64,000 nucleotides of DNA, from positions 1 to 64,000 of the forward strand of contig NZ_FNAV01000010.1 in NCBI RefSeq assembly GCF_900102075.1, given 5' to 3'. A program made the translations under genes and the position numbers. The DNA comes from Salipiger thiooxidans (GTDB taxonomy: Bacteria > Pseudomonadota > Alphaproteobacteria > Rhodobacterales > Rhodobacteraceae). Below, in pieces: positions 1-7,686 of this stretch (its first letter is position 1; every line of letters starts with the position of its first letter). The notes under the pieces were generated by a model. It had not been told where the DNA came from, searched no databases, and saw only the letters and a list, made by a program, of their open reading frames with translations.

Positions 1-150
1 GGCCTGCCCAAGACCCGCTCCGGCAAGATCATGCGCCGCATCCTGCGCAAGATCGCCGAAAACGACTACGGCGCCCTCGGGGACACCTCCACACTCGCCG
101 ACCCCTCCGTCGTCGACGACCTCATCGAAAACCGCGCAAACAAGGGATGA
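1..150 (+). CDS. acs: acetyl-CoA synthetase, C-terminal end (partial)
   Basis: The window opens inside this gene; only the last 49 codons are present. The enzyme makes acetyl-CoA from acetate, ATP and CoA, releasing AMP and pyrophosphate, in the cytoplasm. The visible part holds the C-terminal signature [13 protein letters not shown], whose lysine in SGK is the adenylation-step lysine that acetylation switches off in this family. The frame ends at TGA 148-150, which overlaps the first start codon of the adenylate kinase gene. The following genes (adk, two-part symporter, DUF294, exonuclease) fit an acetate or propionate utilisation cluster. A propionyl-CoA synthetase cannot be excluded because the substrate pocket lies outside the window. 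Confidence 0.85.
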   Translation, partial: GLPKTRSGKIMRRILRKIAENDYGALGDTSTLADPSVVDDLIENRANKG

Positions 151-845
151 TCGGACAGATGGACGGACAGACCGTGACCGCCGCCCCCGTGCTCATCCTT
201 CTCGGACCTCCGGGCGCCGGCAAAGGCACCCAGGCCCGCATGCTCGAAGACAAGTTCGGGCTGGTGCAGCTCTCGACCGGGGACCTTCTGCGCGCGGCCG
301 TCGCCGCGGGCACCGAGGCCGGCAAGCAGGCCAAGGCCGTGATGGAGGCAGGCGGGCTCGTCTCTGACGAGATCGTCATCGCCATCCTGCGCGACCGGCT
401 CGCCGAGCCCGACTGCGCCCGGGGCGTGATCCTCGACGGCTTCCCCCGCACCACGGTGCAGGCCGAGGCGCTCGACCGGCTGCTGGCCGAGACCGGGCAG
501 AAGATCGACGCCGCCGTCAGCCTCGAGGTCGACGACGCCGCGATGGTGACCCGGATTTCGGGCCGCTACACCTGCGCCGCCTGCGGCGAGGGCTATCACG
601 ACGCGTTCAAGCAGCCCGCCAAGGCGGGCACCTGCGACAAATGCGGCGGCACGGAGATGAAGCGCCGTGCCGACGACAAGGCCGAAACCGTGGCGAGCCG
701 GCTCGAGGCGTACCACGCCCAGACCGCGCCGCTGATCGGCTACTACGAGGAGAAGGGGACGCTTTCGCGGATCGACGCGATGGGCGCCATAGACAGGATC
801 GCCGCCGATCTCGGCGCGATCGTGGAGGACGCGACGGCCCGCTGA
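147..845 (+). CDS. adk: adenylate kinase, zinc-LID type
   Basis: Adenylate kinase, 232 aa from ATG 147, converts AMP plus ATP to two ADP. The P-loop GPPGAGKGT is at residues 20-28 and the AMP-binding DGFPRT at 97-102. The LID carries four cysteines, C143, C146, C163 and C166 (CxxC-x16-CxxC), the pattern of zinc-binding LIDs. The start codon overlaps the acs stop (ATGA), suggesting translational coupling; ATG 159 is an alternative start. Many relatives keep their main adk in the ribosomal-protein operon, so this may be a second copy (inference). Its position is sensible because Acs produces AMP that only adenylate kinase can return to the ADP/ATP pool. Confidence 0.93.
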   Translation: MIGQMDGQTVTAAPVLILLGPPGAGKGTQARMLEDKFGLVQLSTGDLLRAAVAAGTEAGKQAKAVMEAGGLVSDEIVIAILRDRLAEPDCARGVILDGFPRTTVQAEALDRLLAETGQKIDAAVSLEVDDAAMVTRISGRYTCAACGEGYHDAFKQPAKAGTCDKCGGTEMKRRADDKAETVASRLEAYHAQTAPLIGYYEEKGTLSRIDAMGAIDRIAADLGAIVEDATAR

Positions 846-914
846 GGACCGTCGCAGGGCCGCGCGCCAGGACCGGCGCGCGGTCGGGACAAAATGGAGA
901 GGAGGGAACCGCTC

Positions 915-1178
915 GTGGCGGATCATACATCTAGTGGCGAGGCCTACTGGAAGGCCAATCTTCGCATCATCATCATCAGCCTCATCATCTGGGCCCTGTG
1001 CTCGTTCGGCTTCGGCATCCTGCTGCGCCCTGCCCTCTCGGGCATCAGCGTCGGCGGCACCGACCTAGGCTTCTGGTTCGCACAGCAGGGCAGCATCCTG
1101 GTCTTCCTGGTGCTGATCTTCTTCTACGCCTTCCGGATGAACAAGCTCGACCAAGAGCACGGCGTGGACGAGGAGTAA
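915..1178 (+). CDS. DUF4212 small subunit of sodium:solute symporter
   Basis: An 87-aa membrane protein of the DUF4212 family, which nearly always precedes an SSS-family symporter and is regarded as its small subunit. Two hydrophobic segments are visible, one starting IIIISLIIWALC and one around SILVFLVLIFFYAF, followed by a charged tail DQEHGVDEE. I chose GTG 915 because a strong Shine-Dalgarno GAGGAGGG lies at 899-906; the in-frame ATG 894 lies just upstream of and partly within that site and has no ribosome site of its own. The symporter starts 6 bases after this stop, so the two are co-translated. Its exact mechanistic role is not established. Confidence 0.88.
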   Translation: MADHTSSGEAYWKANLRIIIISLIIWALCSFGFGILLRPALSGISVGGTDLGFWFAQQGSILVFLVLIFFYAFRMNKLDQEHGVDEE

Positions 1179-1184
1179 GACGCA

Positions 1185-2966
1185 ATGGATCAGTTTACCA
1201 TCAACCTGCTGTTCGTGGGCGCGAGCTTCGCGATCTACATCGGCATCGCGATCTGGGCCCGTGCGGGCTCGACTTCGGAATTCTACGCTGCCGGCCGCGG
1301 CGTGCACCCGGTGACCAACGGCATGGCGACCGCGGCCGACTGGATGTCGGCGGCATCGTTCCTGTCGATGGCGGGCCTCATCGCCTTCACCGGTTACGAC
1401 AACTCGGCCTATCTCATGGGCTGGACCGGCGGCTACGTGCTGCTGGCGCTGCTGCTCGCGCCCTACCTGCGCAAGTTCGGCAAGTTCACCGTCTCCGAGT
1501 TCATCGGTGACCGCTTCTACTCGCCCTCCGCGCGGCTCGTCGCCGTGCTCTGCCTGATCATCGCCTCCATCACCTACGTGATCGGCCAGATGACCGGCGT
1601 GGGCGTGGCCTTCGGCCGCTTCCTCGAGGTCGACACCACCACCGGCCTGCTGATCGGCGCGGTGATCGTGTTCGCCTACGCGGTGTTCGGCGGCATGAAG
1701 GGCGTTACCTACACGCAGGTGGCGCAATACGTCGTGCTGATCCTCGCCTACACCATCCCGGCGATCTTCATCTCGCTGCAGCTGACCGGCAATCCGATCC
1801 CGGCCCTCGGCCTCTTTGGAAGCGACACCGCCACCGGCGAGCCGCTGCTGCAGACGCTCGACGCCATCGTCACCGACCTTGGCTTCAACCAGTACACCGC
1901 CCACAACGGCGACACGCTGAACATGGTGCTCTTCACCCTGTCGCTGATGATCGGGACGGCAGGTCTGCCGCACGTTATCATGCGCTTCTTCACCGTGCCC
2001 AAGGTTGCCGACGCACGCTGGTCCGCCGGCTGGGCGCTGGTCTTCATCGCGCTGCTCTACCTGACCGCCCCCGCGGTGGGTGCCATGGCGCGCCTCAACA
2101 TCACCCAGCAGTTCTGGCCCGAGGGTACGGACGGACCGGCGGTGACGATCGAGCAGATCGAGACCGATCCGGCCTACGACTGGATGGCCACCTGGCAGCA
2201 GACCGGCATGCTGGGCTGGGAAGACAAGAACGGCGACGGCCGCATCCAGTACTACAACGAGAAGTCGCCCGCGATGCAGGAAAAGGCGACGGCTGAAGGC
2301 TGGACCGGCAACGAGCTGACCAACTTCAACAACGACATCCTGGTGCTCGCGAACCCGGAAATCGCCAACCTGCCCTCCTGGGTGATCGGCCTCGTCGCCG
2401 CCGGTGGTCTTGCCGCCGCGCTTTCGACCGCAGCCGGCCTCCTGCTCGCCATCTCTTCGGCGGTGAGCCACGACCTGATGAAGGGTCAGCTGACCCCGAA
2501 CATCTCGGAGAAGGGCGAACTGCTGGCAGCCCGGATCGCCATGGCCGTCTCGATCGCCGTCGCCACCTGGCTGGGTCTCAACCCCCCGGGCTTCGCGGCG
2601 CAGACCGTGGCGCTGGCTTTCGGCCTCGCGGCAGCGTCGATCTTCCCGGTCCTCATGATGGGCATCTTCACCAAGGTGAACAATAAGGGTGCCGTGGCGG
2701 GGATGCTGGCAGGCTTCATCGTGACCCTGCTCTACATCTTCCTGCACAAGGGCTGGTTCTTCATCCCCGACACCAACAGCTACACCGATGCGGATCCGCT
2801 GTTCCTCGGGATCAAGTCGACCTCGTTCGGCGCGGTGGGTGCGGTCATCAACTTCACCGTGGCCTTCGTGGTCTCGTCGATGACCAAGCCGATCCCGGCC
2901 GAAATCAGCGAGCTCGTCGAAAGCGTCCGCATTCCGCGCGGCGCCGGGGTGGCACAGGACCACTGA
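1185..2966 (+). CDS. sodium:solute (acetate-type) symporter, SSS family
   Basis: A 593-aa integral membrane protein of the sodium/solute symporter family, closest in layout to the ActP-like subgroup that works with a DUF4212 partner. Many transmembrane helices are visible, and the early FYAAGRGV followed by GMATAADWMSAASF is the conserved SSS sodium-site region. A soluble insert of about 80 residues near residues 310-390 (includes EDKNGDGRIQYY) is hydrophilic and resembles a calcium-binding loop, DKNGDGRIQ. The neighbouring acs suggests uptake of acetate or another short carboxylate, but substrate cannot be read from the sequence. The gene follows DUF4212 by 6 bases and is followed by two hairpins. 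Confidence 0.9.
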   Translation: MDQFTINLLFVGASFAIYIGIAIWARAGSTSEFYAAGRGVHPVTNGMATAADWMSAASFLSMAGLIAFTGYDNSAYLMGWTGGYVLLALLLAPYLRKFGKFTVSEFIGDRFYSPSARLVAVLCLIIASITYVIGQMTGVGVAFGRFLEVDTTTGLLIGAVIVFAYAVFGGMKGVTYTQVAQYVVLILAYTIPAIFISLQLTGNPIPALGLFGSDTATGEPLLQTLDAIVTDLGFNQYTAHNGDTLNMVLFTLSLMIGTAGLPHVIMRFFTVPKVADARWSAGWALVFIALLYLTAPAVGAMARLNITQQFWPEGTDGPAVTIEQIETDPAYDWMATWQQTGMLGWEDKNGDGRIQYYNEKSPAMQEKATAEGWTGNELTNFNNDILVLANPEIANLPSWVIGLVAAGGLAAALSTAAGLLLAISSAVSHDLMKGQLTPNISEKGELLAARIAMAVSIAVATWLGLNPPGFAAQTVALAFGLAAASIFPVLMMGIFTKVNNKGAVAGMLAGFIVTLLYIFLHKGWFFIPDTNSYTDADPLFLGIKSTSFGAVGAVINFTVAFVVSSMTKPIPAEISELVESVRIPRGAGVAQDH

Positions 2967-2973
2967 CAGATGC

Positions 2974-3046
2974 GGGCATGGCCGCGGCGCGTGGCCATGC
3001 CCCCTACCCAGCGATCCCGTCCCGCGCTATGCCGGGGCGGGATTTT
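2974..3046 (+). terminator. two consecutive hairpins after the symporter
   Basis: A perfect 10-bp inverted repeat (GGGCATGGCC at 2974-2983 with GGCCATGCCC at 2993-3002, 9-base loop) is followed by a second stem (TCCCGTCCCG at 3015-3024 with CGGGGCGGGA at 3033-3042, one mismatch) and TTTT. The second has the form of an intrinsic terminator. The arrangement would lower read-through from the transporter into the DUF294 gene or protect the transporter mRNA 3' end. Confidence 0.6.
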
Positions 3047-3081
3047 CATTCCGCCTCATCCGACCGGACCGGAGGAAGACC

Positions 3082-4905
3082 ATGCCCATCGCGCCTGAAG
3101 AGCTCCTGCGTTTCCTTGGAGGCGTCCACCCCTATGACGCGCTCGACGCCGATGCGCTCGAGGGGCTGGTGCCGCAGTTCGTGCAGCGCCGCCTGCCCCC
3201 GGGAGAGCCGATCTATGCGGCGGGCAACCCGCTCGAGGGGCTCTATCTCATCCATTCCGGGCAGGTCGAGATCCGCGACGAGAACGAGGTCGTGGTCTCG
3301 CTGCTGGGACCCCGCAACTCCTTTGGCGAGCGCGGGCTGGCCCGCGACGGCATCGCCGCCACCTCGGCGCGCACCGTCGACGAGACGCTGCTCTTCATGC
3401 TGCCCGCCTACGCCTTCAACGAACTCATCCGCGAACACCCCGCCGCGCAACGCTTTTTTGACCGTTCACGGGCGGCGAAACCGCGCAAGTCCGACCTCGC
3501 CCACAGCCGGGTCGAGACGCTGATGGCGGCGGATCCGCTCACCATCGGCCCCGGTGCTACCGTGCAGGAGGCCGCGAGCCTGATGGCCGAGCGCCGCGTC
3601 TCGTCGGTCTGCATCATCGAGGGCGAGGCGCTGAAGGGCATCCTTACGATACGCGACGTCTCGGCAAAGGTCGTGGCCCGCGGCCTCCCCTTCGACACCC
3701 CTGTCACGCAGGTGATGACCAAAGCGCCTCTGACGCTGGCGCCGTCCGACATCGGCTCGGACGTGCTGCACATGATGATGGAGCGCAACATCGGCCACGT
3801 GCCGGTCACCGAGGGCGGACGGCTGGTGGGCATCGTCACCCAGACCGACCTGACCCGTTTCCAGGCGGTGAGCTCGGCCGGTCTCGTGGCCGAGATCGCC
3901 CGCGCCGCGACGCCCGCCCAGATGGCAGAGGTCACCGCGCGCATCCCGCAACTGCTGGTGCAGCTCGTCGCGGGCGGCAACCGGCACGAGGTCGTAACCC
4001 GGCTGGTCACGGACATCGCCGACACCGTCACACGCCGCCTGCTCGCTCTCGCGCAGGACCGGCTCGGCGCCGCGCCCGTGCCCTTCCTCTGGCTCGCCTG
4101 CGGCAGCCAGGGACGGCAGGAACAGACCGGCGTCTCGGACCAGGACAACTGCCTCTTCATCGACGACAGCGCCACCAAGGACGATCTTTCGTATTTTCGC
4201 GAAATGGCGAAATTCGTCAGCGACGGGCTCGATCAGGCAGGGTATTTCTACTGCCCCGGCGACATGATGGCGACCAACCCGCGCTGGTGCCAGCCGGTCT
4301 CGACCTGGCGGCAGTATTTCAGCGGCTGGATCCGCAAGCCCGACCCCACCGCGCAGATGCTGGCCTCGGTGATGTTCGACCTGCGCCCGATCGGCGGCAC
4401 CACCGCGCTCTATGAAGAGCTGCAGAAGGAAACGCTCGAGGCCGCGTCGCAGAACTCTATCTTCGTGGCGCACATGATCGCCAACTCGCTCAAGCACACG
4501 CCGCCGCTGGGCATGCTGCGGGGCTTCGCGACGATCCGCTCGGGCGAGCACAAGAACCGGCTCGACCTCAAGCACAACGGCGTGGTGCCGGTGGTGGACC
4601 TCGCGCGGGTCTACGCCCTGCAGGGCCGCCTGCCCGAGGTCAACACGCGGGCACGGCTCGAGGCGGCGGTGAGCGCGGGCAAGCTTTCGGGCAGCGGCGG
4701 GCAGGATCTGCTGGACGCCTACGATCTCATCGCCGAAACACGACTCGAGCACCAGGCCGAGCGCGTCCGTGAGGGCGGCCGGCCCGACAACTATCTGGCT
4801 CCGGCGGATCTGTCGGATTTCGAGAGGAGCCACCTGCGCGATGCCTTCGTGGTCATCAAGTCGCTGCAATCGGCGCTTGGACATGGCCGCGGCATGCTGG
4901 GCTGA
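3082..4905 (+). CDS. cNMP-binding / CBS / DUF294 nucleotidyltransferase-like protein
   Basis: A 607-aa cytoplasmic protein with a cyclic-nucleotide-binding fold at about residues 15-130, a pair of CBS domains at about 150-265, a DUF294 nucleotidyltransferase-like domain from about 330 and a DUF294 C-terminal helical domain to the end. The nucleotidyltransferase signature is GSQGRQEQTGVSDQDN near residue 341, keeping the GS and DxD-type residues of GlnD-like enzymes. CBS and cNMP modules sense adenine nucleotides, which suits a place after acs-adk, but no substrate of the transferase domain is known. A strong site GGAGGA precedes ATG 3082. Membership of the family is certain; function is inferred. 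Confidence 0.9.
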   Translation: MPIAPEELLRFLGGVHPYDALDADALEGLVPQFVQRRLPPGEPIYAAGNPLEGLYLIHSGQVEIRDENEVVVSLLGPRNSFGERGLARDGIAATSARTVDETLLFMLPAYAFNELIREHPAAQRFFDRSRAAKPRKSDLAHSRVETLMAADPLTIGPGATVQEAASLMAERRVSSVCIIEGEALKGILTIRDVSAKVVARGLPFDTPVTQVMTKAPLTLAPSDIGSDVLHMMMERNIGHVPVTEGGRLVGIVTQTDLTRFQAVSSAGLVAEIARAATPAQMAEVTARIPQLLVQLVAGGNRHEVVTRLVTDIADTVTRRLLALAQDRLGAAPVPFLWLACGSQGRQEQTGVSDQDNCLFIDDSATKDDLSYFREMAKFVSDGLDQAGYFYCPGDMMATNPRWCQPVSTWRQYFSGWIRKPDPTAQMLASVMFDLRPIGGTTALYEELQKETLEAASQNSIFVAHMIANSLKHTPPLGMLRGFATIRSGEHKNRLDLKHNGVVPVVDLARVYALQGRLPEVNTRARLEAAVSAGKLSGSGGQDLLDAYDLIAETRLEHQAERVREGGRPDNYLAPADLSDFERSHLRDAFVVIKSLQSALGHGRGMLG

Positions 4906-4938
4906 CGCGCCGGGGGAACGGGAGGAAAGGGAGGAAAG

Positions 4939-5460
4939 ATGTTCTGGGAACTGATCGCGGTCTTCGTCGCGGGCTTTGCGGGCGCCGGCGCCGTGATGCT
5001 GCTGAACCGGGTGACCGGTGGTCGCCTGCCCCGCTGGCTGATGCCGTTGGGGGCTGGCGCGGCCATGCTCGTCGCCACCATCTCGAGCGAATACGGCTGG
5101 TACGGCCGCACCGCCGACGCCCTGCCGGACGGGTTCATCGTCGCCACGGTGCACGAATCCCGCGCCGCCTACCGGCCCTGGACCTTTGCCGCGCCGATGA
5201 TCGACCGCTTCATCGCGGTCGATCTCGCGAACCGGGTGGAGAACGCCCAGAGCGAGGGGCTCTACCTCGTGCGCGCCGTAGCCTACGGGCGCTGGCAGCC
5301 CGCGCGCGAGATCGAGCTGATGGTCGACTGCGCCGGTGGCCGCACCGCGATCCCCGCAGGCGACGGCGGCGAACCGGTGTGGCGCCCGGCAGACGCCGAG
5401 GATCCCATCCTGCGCACCGTCTGCACCGGGGCCGAGACGGGAGCGGAGGGCGACGCATGA
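4939..5460 (+). CDS. small membrane protein of unknown function
   Basis: A 173-aa protein I do not recognise by name. Two hydrophobic segments occupy about residues 3-22 and 36-50, leaving a soluble C-terminal half of about 120 residues with the motifs GWYGRT, VHESRAAYRPWTFAAPMIDRF and a pair of cysteines (MVDCAGG and RTVCTG). That half is predicted to face the periplasm if the N-terminus is inside (inference). It has a good ribosome site (GGAGGAAAG) and overlaps the following exonuclease gene by four bases (ATGA at 5457-5460). It sits between DUF294 and DnaQ, as is common in roseobacter genomes, so it may help localise the exonuclease or sense a periplasmic signal. Confidence 0.75.
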   Translation: MFWELIAVFVAGFAGAGAVMLLNRVTGGRLPRWLMPLGAGAAMLVATISSEYGWYGRTADALPDGFIVATVHESRAAYRPWTFAAPMIDRFIAVDLANRVENAQSEGLYLVRAVAYGRWQPAREIELMVDCAGGRTAIPAGDGGEPVWRPADAEDPILRTVCTGAETGAEGDA

Positions 5461-6863
5461 CCCGGCTCGGGCTGCGGCTGCGGATCTTCCTGCTGTTCGT
5501 GGTCATCGGCCTCGGCGGCACCGCGGCGGTGGCGGTGGCGCTCTGGCTCGGCCATGCCCGCGCGCTCGAGACCACGGTCACCAACGGCTTCGTCTTCGCC
5601 GCGATCCTGTCGTCGCTGGCGCTGCTGGCGCTGACCGTGGGGATCTGGCTTGTGTTCGACGAGAACGTCGCCAAGCCCATCGAGAAGCTCGCCGCCGAGC
5701 TCCGGATGCGCGCCCATGCCGGCGTCACCCGCGACGTCGACACCCATGGCGCGCGCTTCCTCGGCGATCTGGCGCATGCCGCGCAGGCAGTCTCGACCCG
5801 CGCCACCGACGGCGCCATGGAGACCGCGCAGATGGTCGCGCGCGAGACCGAGCGGCTGGCGACCGAGACCGCCCGCCTCACCGCGCTGCTGACCGAGATC
5901 CCGGTGGCGATGATCCTGGTGAGCCGGCGCGGCCAGATCGTGCTCTACGACGGACAGGCGGCCGAGGTGCTGTCGCAGCTCCATGTGCCGCGGCTCAACG
6001 CGCCGCTCACCGATTTCTTCGAGGCCGAGGGGCTCAACGCCGCGGTCGGCCGAATGCACAAGACCGGGCGCGAGGTGCGCTTTACCGCCGAGGGCACCGA
6101 CGGCGCCCAGAGCTACGACGCGCGGCTGAAGCCGATGGACGGCGGCGGCTACATGATGGTGATCGAGGGCGCCGAGACCCACATGGCGCCCGAGGCCGAG
6201 CGCCCGCTGGTCTACGATTTCGACCTGCTGACCCATGAAGCGCCCGCAGCGGTCGAGGACACCCCGCTCTCGGCGCTGAGCTACACGGTCTTCGATACCG
6301 AGACGACGGGGCTGCTGCCGCACAAGGACGAGGTGGTGCAGATCGGCGCGGTGCGGGTGCTGAACGGGCGCATCGTGCCGGGCGAGGTGCTCGACCTGCT
6401 GGTCGATCCCGGCATCCCGATCCCTGCCTCCTCGAGCCGGGTGCACAAGGTGACCGACGCCATGGTCGCCGGAAAGCCGGACATCGGCGAGGCCGGACGC
6501 CGCTTTCACCGATTTGCCAAGGGTTCGGTCATCGTGGCGCACAACGCACCCTTCGACATGGCCTTCCTGCGCCGGCACCGGAACCGCATGGGGGTCGAGT
6601 GGGACCACCCGATCCTTGACACCGTACTGCTGTCGGCGGTGCTGTTCGGAGCGAGCGAGACCCACACGCTGGACGCGCTGTGCCAGCGGTTGGGCGTCGA
6701 GATCCCGCAGGTGCTGCGCCACACCGCGCTTGGCGATGCCAATGCCACGGCGCAGGTGCTGGTCATGATGCTGCCGATGCTTGCGGCGCGGGGGATGCGG
6801 ACCTTTGGCGAGGTTCTGGAAGAGACGCGAAAGCACGGTCGCCTGCTGGAAGACCTGAACTGA
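5457..6863 (+). CDS. membrane-anchored PAS-like DnaQ 3'-5' exonuclease
   Basis: A 468-aa protein with an unusual order: two transmembrane helices (about residues 7-30 and 42-63), a HAMP-like linker (KPIEKLAAELRMR), a PAS-like domain beginning IPVAMILVSRRGQIVLY, then a DEDDh exonuclease domain from about residue 275. Exonuclease motifs are FDTETTGL (ExoI, D280 and E282), HNAPFDMAFLRRH (ExoII) and HTALGDANATA (ExoIII, His and Asp). The catalytic set is intact, so 3'-5' exonuclease activity is likely. The start ATG 5457 overlaps the preceding stop. A sensor-like membrane front end on a DnaQ fold suggests a signal-controlled nuclease rather than a replication proofreader. Confidence 0.88.
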   Translation: MTRLGLRLRIFLLFVVIGLGGTAAVAVALWLGHARALETTVTNGFVFAAILSSLALLALTVGIWLVFDENVAKPIEKLAAELRMRAHAGVTRDVDTHGARFLGDLAHAAQAVSTRATDGAMETAQMVARETERLATETARLTALLTEIPVAMILVSRRGQIVLYDGQAAEVLSQLHVPRLNAPLTDFFEAEGLNAAVGRMHKTGREVRFTAEGTDGAQSYDARLKPMDGGGYMMVIEGAETHMAPEAERPLVYDFDLLTHEAPAAVEDTPLSALSYTVFDTETTGLLPHKDEVVQIGAVRVLNGRIVPGEVLDLLVDPGIPIPASSSRVHKVTDAMVAGKPDIGEAGRRFHRFAKGSVIVAHNAPFDMAFLRRHRNRMGVEWDHPILDTVLLSAVLFGASETHTLDALCQRLGVEIPQVLRHTALGDANATAQVLVMMLPMLAARGMRTFGEVLEETRKHGRLLEDLN

Positions 6864-7608
6864 GATCGTCGAGTGCCGCCTGCACCGCGCCTCGCGGCAG
6901 GTCGCTGCGCAGGATCCGGCGCAGCGCCGCGAGCCGGGCATCGAGCGCGCGGAAGGCATCGTGCAGTACCATGGCCTTCGGGATCAGCCGCCCCGCCTCG
7001 GGCGGCGGGTGCAGCGGCCAGTAGGCGCGCACCGGCCCATCCTCGAGTGCGGCGGCGGCCCCGGGGCAAAGCGCCACGACGATGCCTGCCCCCCCGGCCA
7101 GCAGATGCGGTGCCGCCACCGGCAACGGCAGGCCCCGCGCCGACAGCATCTCGAGCGCCAGCCGGTCGGCGCGCGCGGCAGGCGTCACCCCGCCAGAGGT
7201 CACGTGCACCCATCCCGGCAGCCGGTGTCGCGCCACCGCCTCGGCGATCAGGGAAAGCGCTGCGTTGTCGTCGCAGAGAAACGCCATGGTGACCGGCGCC
7301 AGCAGCGGCGCCTGCGCGGCCCCGGCCCGCCCGAGGCAAAGATCCGCCCGCGCCCACCCCAGCGCCTCGCCCAGCGGCTCGGGCGCCGCCCGGTAGCGTC
7401 GCACCGAGCCGTCGCGTTCGAGCACCAGCAACCCCGCCCCGGTCAGCGCCGCGAGATGGGCCGAGAGCGTCGAGGGCGGCACCCCGAGCCACTCTGTGAT
7501 CTCACCTGCCGCGACCGCTTTCGGCAGGCGCCGCACGAGCATCCGCAGCACCCCCGCCCGAAGCGGGTGACCCAGAAGCGAGAGGCGGGTGCGGTGCGGT
7601 TCATCCAT
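6763..7608 (-). CDS. ArsR-type HTH fused to degenerate low-molecular-weight phosphatase fold
   Basis: A 281-aa protein from ATG 7608. Residues 5-75 form a winged helix of the ArsR class (GHPLRAGVLRMLVRR, then PPSTLSAHLAALTGAGLL). Residues 105-210 follow the arsenate-reductase/LMW-phosphatase fold, but the P-loop that should read CxxNxxRS is C112-D-D-N-A-A-L-S119: the cysteine and asparagine remain and the arginine is leucine. It probably binds an oxyanion or acts only as a sensor. A low-complexity C-terminal tail overlaps the 3' end of the convergent exonuclease gene by 101 bases, an unusual antisense overlap. A downstream start would not change the overlap. Confidence 0.75.
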   Translation of the reverse strand: MDEPHRTRLSLLGHPLRAGVLRMLVRRLPKAVAAGEITEWLGVPPSTLSAHLAALTGAGLLVLERDGSVRRYRAAPEPLGEALGWARADLCLGRAGAAQAPLLAPVTMAFLCDDNAALSLIAEAVARHRLPGWVHVTSGGVTPAARADRLALEMLSARGLPLPVAAPHLLAGGAGIVVALCPGAAAALEDGPVRAYWPLHPPPEAGRLIPKAMVLHDAFRALDARLAALRRILRSDLPRGAVQAALDDLSSGLPAGDRAFASLPEPRQRSASPAPQASAAS

Positions 7609-7686
7609 CTCAGGGCATTGCCACGCCGCAGCTGAATCTGTGGTTAAGATCACCGCCCTGCCCGCGAATTTCGCCGCGCCTTGCCC

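Noticed and set aside
1065-2963. 632-aa minus-strand frame opposite the symporter
   Set aside because: Low-complexity His/Asp/Gly shadow of a membrane protein gene.
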